DNA from: Agapetus fuscipes
Lineage: Eukaryota; Arthropoda; Insecta; Trichoptera; Glossosomatidae
Length of the DNA stretch: 64,000 nt
Direction of reading: 5' to 3'
Assembly (NCBI GenBank): GCA_951799405.1
Contig: OX637342.1
Span: forward strand, 930,001 to 994,000
Shown here piece by piece: positions 42,691 through 52,499 of the stretch. Under the pieces are notes generated by a model, which worked only from the letters and a program-made list of their open reading frames with translations, searched no databases and had not been told where the DNA came from. A program made the translations under genes and the position numbers. The number at the start of each line of letters is the position of its first letter. Position 1 is the first letter of the stretch.

Positions 42691-42875
42691 TCACAAGAAA
42701 TGAGAACCGACCCCCGGAGAGCTGGGAAACCCCCACTTCAACTAAAGGTGGCTGGCCCCCTTATCCGTAAAAATAAATAGGTCCCGAATCACCACATGCG
42801 ACCCGTTCGGGGATAACGCAGGAATGAAGTTATACTATATGTGTAGCTAAGTTGCGTTTTTTTTTTGCGTATCCG
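42691..42875 (+). mobile_element. SB SINE tail joined to SA
   Basis: TTCACAAGAAATGAGAACCG, GGAAACCCCCACTTCAACTA, CACATGCGACCCGTTCGGGG, TATACTATATGTGTAGC: SB body and tail in the same orientation as the preceding SA, without an SB head. Confidence 0.85.
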
Positions 42876-43200
42876 TATTTACAAGTGACATCCCTATTCG
42901 TTACGTTCATATGGCGCGCTGAGATTCCATGTCGTTACTCATGTGAAAAATTATCAGATACTGCTCGGAGGAAAAGATCAGATACCGCCCGCGTATGAAT
43001 ATTTTACTAATAAATCACTATTTTTAACCACACCGCCCCTAGTGCTGCGCCGTTCTAATTTAACTACACGCAGCAGTGATACAGTATTCAATATTTAGAA
43101 AACACAGTGATTTATACGCATAGTGATACATCTGTGATCGTTCAAGCGAGAAAAAATATCATTATTCAAAAATATTTGATATGATGTATGAACATCCCTA
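42876..43200. other. unassigned interval
   Basis: ACATCCCTA occurs near both ends (42890 and 43190) as a direct repeat, and CAGTGATACA-type motifs recur inside. An element is possible but not demonstrated. Confidence 0.35.
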
Positions 43201-43202
43201 GT

Positions 43203-43310
43203 TTTCGAAACAATCCTATGCGGGAGACTCCGCAGATTGAAGGCAATCTAGAGGTCTATGACAGTTTTGGAGTGCCGCAGTGGTGTGGGCGCTGGTGATC
43301 TGGCTGTTGA
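43203..43310 (-). mobile_element. SA-associated tail fragment
   Basis: GCGGGAGACTCCGCAGATTG, TCTAGAGGTCTATGACAG, GTGCCGCAGTGGTGT: the same tail as at 8508, 20721 and 22441. Confidence 0.65.
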
Positions 43311-43369
43311 TGTCTAAGTGCGTAGTACCTATTACGTTGCATTGTTTTTGTCTTGAGTCATTGAAAAGA

Positions 43370-43545
43370 TTAAAGCTCATATTTAATGCATACCCACATG
43401 CTTCATGTCTACCTACAAAATAAACCTCTTACGAGCATCACTTTGAACAACTCCTGACGTATTTCCATGAATTTGGTGTTGCATTGGCAATTCAATTTTT
43501 TACAGCACGGAAGGTCAGCCTCATTCTAACCTATTTGTCAGAAAT
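43370..43545 (-). repeat. R1 family copy, diverged
   Basis: AAGCTCATATTTAATGCATA, TGCTTCATGTCTACCTACAA, GAAGGTCAGCCTCATTC. Confidence 0.72.
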
Positions 43546-43639
43546 ACGTTATTAAATTGGAATTAGTTTTCTATTTAAGTTTTGATGTTCATACATATTA
43601 CTATTTATTGATTTAAAAAATGTAATTTGTCGTGTATGT

Positions 43640-43880
43640 TCCTAGGTTGGTATGCGGCTGACCACCCATGCTGTAAAAACGGTTCACTTTGCCAATGTCA
43701 CCCCTGTTCAGGAAAGGACGGCAAGAGTTGCAGGGTGTATGTCCATTTGATATTTGGTGTTTATGTTGTAGGTTCGCATGCGGCATGTGCAAGCAAGAAA
43801 CTTGTACGCGTCTGCTTGTGAAAATGCATGTAATGTAAATCTCCATATCTATGCAACTTATATTAGATTAGATTAGACGT
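43640..43880 (+). repeat. R1 family copy
   Basis: GGTTGGTATGCGGCTGACCA, through CACCCCTGTTCAGGAAAGGA, GCGGCATGTGCAAGC, to the tail TTATATTAGATTAGATTAG. The first ~15 bases of the 5' end are lost. Confidence 0.9.
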
Positions 43881-43884
43881 TGAG

Positions 43885-44010
43885 GATCGAAAGGGTTAGA
43901 CCACATAAAGAGGATTGCTGGTGACTGGATGCAGAAGGCCCAGGATATAGATGGGTGGAGAGATATGGAAATGTCTTGTCTTTATACAGCAGTGGAAGAT
44001 AGTGGCTGAC
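43885..44010 (+). mobile_element. LINE 3' end (fourth lineage)
   Basis: KRIAGDWMQKAQDIDGWRDM and ESCLYTAVEDSG-like text (frame approximate) match the KRIAG..WM..AQ....WR...EA ORF2 C-terminus common in insect LINEs. It is cut at 44010 by the MITE that follows. Confidence 0.75.
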
Positions 44011-44013
44011 TTA

Positions 44014-44574
44014 GGGCCGTTCTTATAAACGCTGGACTAAATATCCGTAAGTAAATCCTCATTTTACTAACGGATGGACTTTAACAGACTGATCTTACCG
44101 ATGGTCGTCCTATAAAGCTTTTTTAACCGTTCGTTAGTTCTCAATAATGCACTCGTATTTTTGATGATTTTTTGCGTGCATTCATGAACATATGTCATCC
44201 GTTTGCTGTCAGAGAAGAAACATAACCTAAAGTTGCGTATGACAAACACGAAAACGACTGATACAGTCCTATTTTAATGAATTCTCTATCACTGTCGGAA
44301 GAAATTATCTTCAACAGGATAGAGTGTAGTAGTCCAATGGCACGCTAAACTCACCGCAAAAAAAGAATGCTTTGACAGCTGACCTAACCTCAAACCTTAA
44401 CAAACCGACCGGTATCTACCTGGAAACCGGGGGTCGGCTGTCGGTTAGATCCGCCGGTAAAATTAAACCGAAAATTTACGAACGAATTGTTATAATACAG
44501 AAAAACGAAATTTGTACCAAGTTTCGGTTTATTAGATTTGATATTTAACAAACGGATGTTTATAATAACGGCCC
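44014..44574. mobile_element. 561 bp PIF/Harbinger-type MITE
   Basis: GGGCCGTTCTTATAAACGCT at the left, ATGTTTATAATAACGGCCC at the right, and TTA on both sides (44011-44013, 44575-44577). A 3 bp TTA duplication with GGGCC-type ends is diagnostic of PIF/Harbinger. The interior has short unrelated ORFs and no transposase. Confidence 0.88.
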
Positions 44575-44577
44575 TTA

Positions 44578-45124
44578 GTAAGTTAAAAAAGAATTGTACA
44601 ATGAAAAAGGAAGCGTTACAAAAAATTATAATATTTTATGAGTAAAAAGCGTTGCATCAAAAAAGCTTTTATTGTTTTCAAGAGGATGTTTAGTTACAAA
44701 AAACTGCTTCTGAAAAAAATACTTGAAATGGGGTTCGGGTAGTAGAACACAGCTGGTGCTGTATATATAAAATAAATAAACAAATCATAAACCCGGATTC
44801 CGGAAGCGTGTCGCAGGCATAATCATCACTTTTATTTTGTCATTAAAAAGTCGGCAATTAAAATGCAATATTGTTTTTAATATTCAAGCGGCGGTGACTT
44901 CAAAGTGGGGCAGGGCTTATGACAGAATAATGATTCCTTGTTTTTTTCTATTTCAAGTGATTTTTCTTCATTTTTTTGATAAAAAACTGTCAATCTGCGA
45001 TCTGAAAAACTGATATGCAAGACATTCCCATATTCACTACGACCTGTTGACCTCAAATAGATTCGTAAATTAAATTCATAAAACGAGAAAAACAATACAA
45101 CCCTTCATCTTGATTTAGATATTT
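44578..45124. other. unassigned interval
   Basis: AT-rich; a 72-codon minus ORF (45095 to 44877) has no recognised domain. Confidence 0.4.
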
Positions 45125-45127
45125 TGG

Positions 45128-45410
45128 CATGTATTCCTTGACTTACAGTATGTACTTATTGGTATGAGGCTGACTACGCATGCTGTAAAAATGGTTCACT
45201 TTGCTAATATCTCTTATGTTTCAGGGAAGGTCGACAAGAATTGCAGGGCTTATGTTCATTTGAGATTGGGTTTTTATTTTGTAGGTCCACATGCGGCATG
45301 TGTTAGCGCGAACTTATACGTGTCTGCTTGAGGGAATGCATTTAACATATATCTTTGCAACTTAAATTAGATTAGACTTAGATAAGATTATATTAGATTA
45401 GATTAGATAT
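45128..45410 (+). repeat. R1 family copy with expanded tail
   Basis: CTTGACTTACAGTATGTACT (small insertion near the start), full body, then an expanded tail TTAGATTAGACTTAGATAAG followed by further ATTAGATTAGATTAGA repeats to about 45408. Confidence 0.9.
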
Positions 45411-45424
45411 GTGTTTCACAATAA

Positions 45425-45645
45425 AACTTCATTTATATCTTCTCATGGATCCTGAGTTGAAGACGTTAAGTTATCTCTCCACCTTTCTTAAGGAGGTCTT
45501 CCAGTTGGACGTGGACCAATTGGCATCTCATTAGCTACGATGTGTTCGAGGTTTTCTTGAATCATTCTGAAGATATGATACTCCCTCCTGGTAGTGCTCT
45601 ATCTCCTATGTCTTCTAGTTAACAGACTTTTCGTATGTGGTCACT
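45425..45645 (-). mobile_element. LINE 3' end relic
   Basis: Minus translation gives RMIQENLEHIVANEMPIGPR, PTGRPP, a stop and ERWRDNLTSSTQDP, matching the RM.......GPRP.GRPK.RWRD ORF2 tail pattern. Stops are frequent. Confidence 0.6.
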
Positions 45646-45829
45646 GTGGATACAATCTCGCAATTTTCTGCCTGTGATCATTATAATAACTTTTATTTCG
45701 GATGCTTACTGACCACTATAGTCTTTAATTTGGCTCTTCTTTAGCTTCTTCACAAACGAAAGCTAACTACATCAATTCAAAACAACTAGATTAGCACGTA
45801 AGTTAGAAATCTAGAAAAGTAGATTTTTT

Positions 45830-46065
45830 TGACTTATAGGTTGGTATTACCCATACCGTAAAAAAATGGTTCACTTTTCCAACGTCGCTCCTGTTTCAGG
45901 GAAGGTCAGGAAAAGTTGCTGGGTTAATGTTTATTTAAGGTTTGGATTTTAATTTGTATGTACACATGCAGCATTTTAAAGCGTAAACTTACACGTGTCT
46001 GTTTTTCGGCATGCATTTGATATGTTTTTTTTTAAATATCTTTGCAACTTGGATTATAGATTAAA
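45830..46065 (+). repeat. R1 family copy
   Basis: TTGACTTATAGGTTGGTATT, CTCCTGTTTCAGGGAAGGTC, GCAACTTGGATTATAGATTA; a few internal deletions. Confidence 0.86.
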
Positions 46066-46330
46066 GGCTTACATATCTCAAAACTCAAATCCCTTGATTT
46101 CAAAGTAACATCTATAAACAATTTAACCGTACCTAATAAACAAAAATGCTTTCAAACGTTGCTATAATTCTTATATTTTGTCCGTAATTAAATTTTACAG
46201 TCTTTATGATCTTTCAGTATTTCAACAGCAAACATTTTAAGAACTCGCCAAAACAACAAAACAATAATATCTACCTACACAATGTATTTTACAAAGAGGA
46301 AATTTATCCGTTTTCCATTAGAGTCCCACA

Positions 46331-46462
46331 GAACCAAAGCCGGCAATCTAGAATTTTTCAAAAGTAAGATAAATGTATTGAAATTATGAGTAAATGATTT
46401 TCTACGTTTTTATGTATATACGTAATTTTTGTGTATATCCTAGATTGCCGTATTTGGTTCGC
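46331..46462. mobile_element. 132 bp TIR element
   Basis: GAACCAAAGCCGGCAATCTA on the left mirrors TAGATTGCCGTATTTGGTTC on the right. No ORF. Confidence 0.65.
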
Positions 46463-46842
46463 ATGTATTGTTTCCAATACTAATATTTATCTGAGCTATA
46501 TTTTTTCACTGCCTTGTAACAACATCGTCAAATAAAAATCCATCCACGTCTTATTACGGGAATCTGTTGAAGCTTTTAAGCCCACACTCAAAAAGAAGGA
46601 GAAATCGGACGTTTATACGTTTTAACCTCAATATTGGAAGGATTCGTAATTCGAGAAGTTATCCGAAAATTTAATCAATCGTAGATTAAAGCAAAAACTG
46701 TATGGGTCCGAATCGAAAAATCATTATAAACTGATGTCATCTTATCGTAGATATTTACAATACCTAACAATGAATTTTAAGATACAAACAAATTTAAATA
46801 TAAACATTTTTTTAAGAAGAAAATTTATAAATAAAAGAGTTC
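46463..46842. other. unassigned interval
   Basis: Nothing supported. Confidence 0.4.
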
Positions 46843-47165
46843 GGTCGATAGCGCAGATGGGAGAGTGTTTGCATTCCATGCCGAGAGCTAGGGCTCGAAT
46901 CCCACCGAGGCGAGGGTTGTCAAAAAAAAATTACGTTTTGGTGTTTATTCCAAGCCCAAAATAAAGATATCGGCAAGGTTTACTCAGCCGTCAAAAGAAA
47001 TGGTTACTATTCCTTAACGAAAGCAATGAAACGCCTACTTCAACTGAAGTAGTTGACGTAAGGTGGACCCCCTTACCTGTAAAAATAAATAGGTTCCACT
47101 CGCCACATGCGACCCCTTTGGGTAAAACGTGGCGAGAAGTTACACTATATTTTAGCTCAGTGGTG
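46843..47165 (+). mobile_element. SB tRNA-derived SINE, full length
   Basis: Head with GATAGCGCAGATGGGAGAGT and GGGCTCGAATCCCACC, body TTTTGGTGTTTATTCCAAGC, AACTGAAGTAGTTGACGTAA, tail CACATGCGACCCCTTTGGGT. Overlaps an unrelated 76-codon ORF. Confidence 0.9.
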
Positions 47166-47183
47166 CTTACGCGTTAGCTTTTC

Positions 47184-47439
47184 ACTCCCCCAGTTCGTGT
47201 TTGCCGTGTAGACCAATTTTGTCAAATACGACAATTTCTAATGCAGTCGTCTTAAGAATCAAATTTTACACAATCTAAGCTAAGAAAAAACGTATAACTC
47301 GATAATGTGAGAGTTGTTTGAAATATTTTTTAAATTAATTTCCTGTTTTCATAAGACACATTGTTCCAGTACACATGCAAACATTGCTAATGTAAAATTA
47401 GCTTAATGGTCTATACGTCAAACAAGAACTAAAGCAGCG
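47184..47439. mobile_element. M2 MITE
   Basis: ACTCCCCCAGTTCGTGTTTG left, ACGTCAAACAAGAACTAAAG right, M2 core between. Confidence 0.86.
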
Positions 47440-47981
47440 TAATTTATAAGTCTAGAATAATAATCACCGCAGTTAAAGCTAAGACATTATTTATAGTTTA
47501 AAATTTTTTGAGGAATTCAAAAACACTGTTTATTTTTACATGAATATATTTAACATTTAATTTAATTATTATTTTTAATGAATTATTATTATTTTTATTT
47601 AATTATTATATATTTAAGACATTATTGTTGAATTGTTAAGTTTAATGGAACATTCGATAACCGAAGCAGTCGCTAACCGAGGTCCATCATATTTTCAAGA
47701 TTAAGTGCGGCGAGCTGAAGTCCGCGCAGACGAAATGACCCGAAAAATAAACACGCCAGAGATTTCGGCTCGTAAAGTAGGAGAGCTGTTAACGGCCATG
47801 TCATATTCCCGCTCCCATAACAATATTTACATTCTAAATAAACTCCACAAAGTAAGAAGGAGTTGACGTGGAGGAAGTGAAAACTGTGAATGAGATTGCA
47901 ACAGATGCGGTCTATTATTTTTATGATTATTGACTAGTGATTTTGTAATGTGAACGTTCTTACTAACATATACTAAAGCTT
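47440..47981. other. unassigned, with a solo foldback arm
   Basis: 47510-47560 (ATTCAAAAACACTGTTTATT) is one foldback arm. 47640-47820 has slightly higher GC with no assignment. Confidence 0.4.
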
Positions 47982-48142
47982 CCCCCCATGTGCTTGCTTG
48001 GCTTATGTTCATCAGAGGTAACTTCAAATGAGCAATGTTTGTATGTGTAGGTACTGGACCAATGTGTCTTATGGATGCCGGAAATTGATTTTAAAAATTT
48101 AATCTTGTGATACGTTTATTTCTAAGCTCAGATTTATTTCTA
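47982..48142. mobile_element. M1 MITE, right side lost
   Basis: CCATGTGCTTGCTTGGCTTA, AGAGGTAACTTCAAATGAGC, GCCGGAAATTGATTTTAAAA, cut off where an R1 tail begins. Confidence 0.78.
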
Positions 48143-48325
48143 AGCTCTAAGTTGCAAAGATAATGTAACATTGTGTATTTAAATTATGTGCATTATCACA
48201 AGCAGACACGTACGAGTTCGCGCTTGCACATGCCGCTTGTGAACCAACAAATTAAAAAAAAAACATATCTCAAATGGGCATACACCCTGCAACTCTTGCC
48301 GTCCTTCCATGGGAGGTCAAGTGCA
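48143..48325 (-). repeat. R1 copy, 5'-truncated
   Basis: TAAGCTCTAAGTTGCAAAGA to TGCCGTCCTTCCATGGGAGG; the R1 5' third is absent. Confidence 0.82.
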
Positions 48326-48387
48326 AATACAATTTTTAATCTTCCAATCAGAAATGAAAGTCTATTTCTTCACCGCACCATATCCGT

Positions 48388-48652
48388 TGTCTAGTCACTA
48401 GACTCTAGTGGAAGGTTGTGGGCTTGAAACCCGGCGGAGCACAAAAAATATATATCATTTATAATTTAAATATGTTTTTCGCTGGGTGAAAAATTCATAT
48501 ACCTTTACCAAAGACCGGTCACTAAAGGTCCATCCAGCCTTACAGCAACTGGGTCTTTTTTGAGAATTGGCGCTTTCTACAGCGACGATCGAGCTTTCAG
48601 AGGGCTCTTGAGGTGTGATACACACAAAAACAGCGCTCATCAAATAAATCAA
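48388..48652 (+). mobile_element. SA tRNA-derived SINE
   Basis: Head decayed (CTAGTCACTAGACTCTAGTG, GTGGGCTTGAAACCCGGCGG); body and tail complete to CAAATAAATCAACC. Confidence 0.87.
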
Positions 48653-48672
48653 CCTTATATTATCATTATAAA

Positions 48673-49262
48673 GTCCGGTCGATAGCTCAGTTGGTAGAGT
48701 GCTTGCATTCTACCCCGTGAGCTCGGGTTTGAATCCCACCGAGGAGGGTGTCAGAAATGATTTCCTATTTCGGTGTTTATTTCAAACCCGTTACCAAAAT
48801 TGTCGGGGTTATAGCCGCGGAGGCCAAGAGGGCTGATCTTTCTAGCGTGTTTCGAATGGAACAACGTTGGTTCGATCCCCGTTTGGGTCACTTGACTTAA
48901 ACTTTAACCCTGGTTCAACAGATGTTATTGGGTAATTATTATTTAATAATTCATTAATAATAAACAATAATGAATTATTAAAGGATGATATTAATACCTG
49001 TTTCTGGCCAGGCAGAATAGGTTGGTAAATTGCATTCGTCTTCACAAATCTAAGTAATATAAAAAAATAAAATAAAATATCGGCAAGGTTTACTCAGCCT
49101 TCACCAGAAATGAGAACCAGCCCCCTCGGAAGCTGGGAAACCCCCACTTCAACTGAAGTGGTTGGCGTAAGGCCGGCCCCTTTACCTGTTAAAATAAATA
49201 GGTTCAACTCGCCACATGCGACCCCTTCGGGGATAACTGGCAAGAAGTTACACTATATGTCA
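48673..49262 (+). mobile_element. SB SINE split by an SC SINE
   Basis: 48673-48790 carries the best SB head: GATAGCTCAGTTGGTAGAGT and GGGTTTGAATCCCACC. The body resumes at 49079 (TATCGGCAAGGTTTACTCAG) and ends TTACACTATATGTC at 49262. Confidence 0.9.
48791..49078 (+). mobile_element. SC SINE inserted in SB
   Basis: Head GGCCAAGAGGGCTGATCTTT, B-box TGGTTCGATCCCC, body and CCTGTTTCTGGCCAGGCAGA tail, ending in an AT-rich AAAAAATAAAATAAAAT tract that merges with SB text AAAATAAAG. Confidence 0.88.
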
Positions 49263-49545
49263 GTGGCGGTCCGTGATCTGTTCCCCATGGGAAGCTGAAG
49301 AAAAACATAGATTCATATACCTACCTATATAAAAATAATTGTTAGCTAACAAACGAAATGGACGTACTTATTGTACTTATTGTATTTGACAGCTGTAACT
49401 AAAAAGATATCCAAATAAACGCTCTGCTCCGAAAGCCTTAAATTAACATATTATGTGCGAACATTTCCCTGATTACATTTTAATGATTTCAATAAACAAT
49501 TTATATTTTTATTGTAAAAATGACTCACCTGATATTCATTTACTT
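49263..49545. other. unassigned interval
   Basis: No repeat or coding signal. Confidence 0.35.
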
Positions 49546-49850
49546 ATACTTGAGCTCAATTCTACGCTCTTTCTTCATAAAATCGTCGATTACAGCATCG
49601 TGAAAGGTTGACTTCTCCTTTAAGGACAGGAGACTTTCGAATATATTGAGTTGTGGAAATGTCTTACAAACGATTTATTCTTGCTGGTGATTTTTAAAAT
49701 TGGAGTTGGTTTTCCAGTATCCACTATATGTTTTTTTTCCGCAAATTGTCTAGACAAAAAACTTTTACGTAACAATGATTCAATTAAACAGTCCCATCTA
49801 TTATTTGAACAACCTGAGAACAAGATGGATCCATATTTTTATTTTTCAAA
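49546..49850 (-). pseudogene. N-terminal relic of a hAT/ZMYM1-like transposase-derived protein
   Basis: Minus strand: ESLLRKSFLSRQFAEKKHIV, then DTGKPTPILKITSKNKSFVR and HFHNSIYSKVSCP, then a stop. The order LL..F...eK..I...G+PTP.L.I......R.F....Y.K matches my recollection of the N-terminus of zinc-finger MYM1-like (DUF4371/hAT-derived) proteins, where a WL.GC..+NALFC motif follows; that part is absent. An upstream ATG in another frame (MDPSCSQ) suggests a frameshift. Confidence 0.4.
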
Positions 49851-49914
49851 GAACAAAAATATTGCACACCGTGGCCGCGCGTTAAAAAGTCAACGTAAAC
49901 TAATACTTGAATGA

Positions 49915-50572
49915 AGAATAATTATTCATATTATTGTTAAAATTATTTATTTGATGTCATACAAAAGGGAAAATATAAAAGTAAGAGAAGATAGTCAAAT
50001 CCGCTCGATTTGCAATACCCTATTTTGTCCAGTATGTCTGAAGACAATAAGGTCAATTTTCGTATGTGGGATTCTTTAAGCTCTGCCGTATTTTTACTCG
50101 AGTAACGAAATCCCATCTATTGTATTGCGCATGCGCGAAAACAAAATATCTGCTTTGATTCTGGACGCGTTTGAGCTCCCCGTATTCGCATATTATGATG
50201 ATTCGTTTGTTTACAACTCTTGACTTTACGGCAAAGACATATATGCCGCATGGCATATGTATGTAGTTAGATACATACATAAAATATAATGTCTCGCTTC
50301 CGCGCGATAGCGAGATGTAAAAAGTATAACAATAATAAAAATGTTTGTAATCGCCGCTGTATAAATACGATGCTCTTGAGAAAAATATATAATATAATTT
50401 CCAGTACATTAACACTTTGAGGTTAAGGGATTCGGTGAATCCATCGTATGTATGAACCGCTCGCGCCTGCTATATGTGTAGCTTAGTTGCGTTTTTTTTT
50501 TTTTTTATTATCAATATCTACTGATAGCGCTTTTGTAGAACAGAAGTCCCAAAAGCAGTCAAGAAGAATTAT
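49915..50572. other. unassigned interval
   Basis: A 120-codon minus ORF (50415 to 50053) is the longest unexplained frame here; it is Tyr-rich with no recognised domain. An SB end scrap (TATATGTGTAGCTTAGTTGC) lies at 50470. Confidence 0.4.
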
Positions 50573-50803
50573 CAGGCCCGAATTAAAGGTGGTTTGAGCG
50601 GTGCGGCCGAACCAGGGCCCCCGCGTCCTAAGAGCTCCCAAGAAAATAAATACCTGAATAACTCATACTTTTTTTACTCTCGTTGTCAATCCTCGTTTTT
50701 ATGGTAGATGAGGATGAAAAGATAGAAGTAGGGGAGAAGGGAGTTGGGATACCTCATGAGTTTCCCCGTACCAGGGCACCTAGTGGTCCTAATCCAGGCC
50801 TGG
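50573..50803. mobile_element. hAT-like non-autonomous element
   Basis: Left CAGGCCCGAATTAAAGGTGG, right CCTAATCCAGGCCTG (inverse CAGGCCTGGATTAGG). GAACCAGGGCCCCCGCGTCC and GTACCAGGGCACCTAGTGGT flank an AT-rich core. CAGG-type ends suggest hAT; no 8 bp duplication is visible. Confidence 0.65.
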
Positions 50804-50807
50804 CCGT

Positions 50808-50905
50808 ACTTTCATCAAAGACCGGCCTTATAGCAAATGGGTCTTGATTGAGAAATATGCCCGACTAGGGACGATCAAGCATGTAAACGGCTCTTGATTT
50901 TATCA
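50808..50905 (+). mobile_element. SA SINE body fragment
   Basis: AAAGACCGGCCTTATAGCAA, TGGGTCTTGATTGAGAA, GACGATCAAGC; head and tail absent. Confidence 0.65.
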
Positions 50906-50925
50906 ATTTATATTCGTATTGATTG

Positions 50926-51170
50926 TCCGGTCGATAATGCAGTAGAATTCTTGCATTCCATGCATACAAGCTCGGGTTCGAATCCTACCGAGGGTGTCAG
51001 AAAAAAAATCCCGTTTCGGTGTTTATTTCAAACCCAAAACCTTAAAAGTGTACTCAGCCTTCACAAAAAATGACTGCCAGCCACCTCGGGAGCTGAAAAA
51101 CACTGGTAAAAATAAATAGGTTCGACATGTGGCCTCTTCGTGGAGCACGCGGCAAAAAGTTTCACCAGCT
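50926..51170 (+). mobile_element. SB tRNA-derived SINE
   Basis: Head CCGGTCGATAATGCAGTAGA, B-box GGGTTCGAATCC; body GTTTCGGTGTTTATTTCAAA; the tail is shortened and ends near GCGGCAAAAAGTTTCACC. Confidence 0.85.
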
Positions 51171-51235
51171 TAAAAAACGTTCGTATCACCGTAATGATTT
51201 GTACTTTGAGTTTGGTGACCACCATGTGCACTCGC

Positions 51236-51330
51236 TAAGACACGCCCCCAACCAATCACAGTGAAAGAAAGCCGCTGAGAAAGAGAAAGTACTTATATAG
51301 AATCTCGATCGCGTTGGCATCAGTCTGTGC
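51236..51330 (+). promoter_or_regulatory. candidate Pol II core promoter (CCAAT, TATA, Inr)
   Basis: AACCAATCACAG (51250), TATATA (51294-51299) and TCAGT (51320-51324) lie in canonical order; the Inr A at 51322 is 28 bases from the first T of the TATA box. The surrounding DNA is not in any family I found. The downstream text to ~51790 has no long ORF; a short ATG frame near 51682 spans about 20 codons. It could be an LTR or an exon-1 promoter, or chance. Confidence 0.35.
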
Positions 51331-52165
51331 ACTGCCACCTTCTGTGCCGGTACCTAAATCAAGTGCGTGGTGTGCTCTTTTTCGTAAATTTTGGTCGCGG
51401 GCAAAAGTTTTTTTTTTCAACACGTTTTTTTAAATGTTGAAATGTGATATAAAAATTAAAATGTGTACCCGATACTTAAATCAAATTAAAAAAAAAAAAA
51501 AGAAATAAACCATTTGCTTTAATATATAATAAAATAATTTTACTGAACGCAACCTGAACCAATTTGAATGAATCGTATGTCAACAAATGCTGTAAAATAT
51601 TTAATATCATAAATTAAAGGGATGTAGAATTAAGTGTGTTTAAAAATATTTCAATGGATTACTTGAAATAAAATAAAGTGCCATGTGCAAGCCAAGATAT
51701 AGGAGCAGCAGCCGGGAGCTTGCGCTAACACATGTAAATAAATATTTATTAATACACGCGTAAAGTGTATAGTGTCTTCCTGGGCGGTTTCAGAATAATG
51801 TAAGTCATTTTGAATTTATAAAATGTTGTTCTGACATTAAATTTATTGTATTTTTTTATGTGTTGATATTTTTGCTTTTATTTTTTTTATATTATGAAAG
51901 TTTTGTTGAGGAGTCTTGCGCGAGAAGATCACCACTTCTTGAAAGGCTTGAGGGTTAATGTCACCTTGGAAGAGAGCCGCAAAGGTGTTCCTTAAATTGT
52001 TGATCTATCGTGGGGCGTTCGCAACTCGTTCGATACACGTCAATGAAGGGCTCCCGTCAGGCACATTAGCTTCAGTAACCTCAACGTTCTGGGGAGGGTG
52101 GGACTTCTTAGAGTCATGCGTTAGCCCCTGATTTGAGGATTCTCTTTTTCCTTTCTTGAGTAGAG
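51331..52165. other. unassigned interval downstream of the promoter candidate
   Basis: Contains poly-T and poly-A tracts (51411, 51490). 51900-52165 probably belongs to the 3' UTR of the LINE relic that follows on the minus strand. Confidence 0.4.
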
Positions 52166-52169
52166 TAAC

Positions 52170-52480
52170 TTTAGCTAATTAACTTCAACGGGAAGGCCTT
52201 CCGCCGCCAAAAAAACATTGCATGTGAAGTATCACCAAGTGAAGCGACTCTGCATGAGTTGTATGAACTTAGTGGGTGGAAGTGGGTGAAGTGCTTATCG
52301 TGGGGCGCTTCAAGGAAGTGGCGATTGATGCTGATTTTGAATTAAACTGGATTAAAGTGAGAAGGAAACACAGACACTGGTAGATCATTCCATAAACGGG
52401 CAATTTGGCAAAGAATGAGTCATGAAAAGCCAAGTTCTCATAGTTTTGAGGTGTGTCCGTGTTTTATGAGAAATTGTAAA
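52170..52480 (-). mobile_element. LINE ORF2 C-terminal relic (fifth lineage)
   Basis: The minus strand gives LCQIARLWNDLPVSVFPSHF, then after a frameshift FKISINRHFLEAPHDKHF and WRRKAFPLKLIS before a stop. RLWNDLP.SVFP..FN...FK..I..H is the conserved end of many Jockey/CR1/RTE ORF2 proteins. Two stops upstream. Confidence 0.75.
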
Positions 52481-52499
52481 GAAGGCTTTATAAAGGCAG

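Noticed and set aside
48675..48746. Functional tRNA gene (A and B boxes, cloverleaf-like)
   Set aside because: The same segment recurs as the head of many SB copies followed by a constant body and tail, and the CCACC-type acceptor pairing is poor; it is a SINE head.
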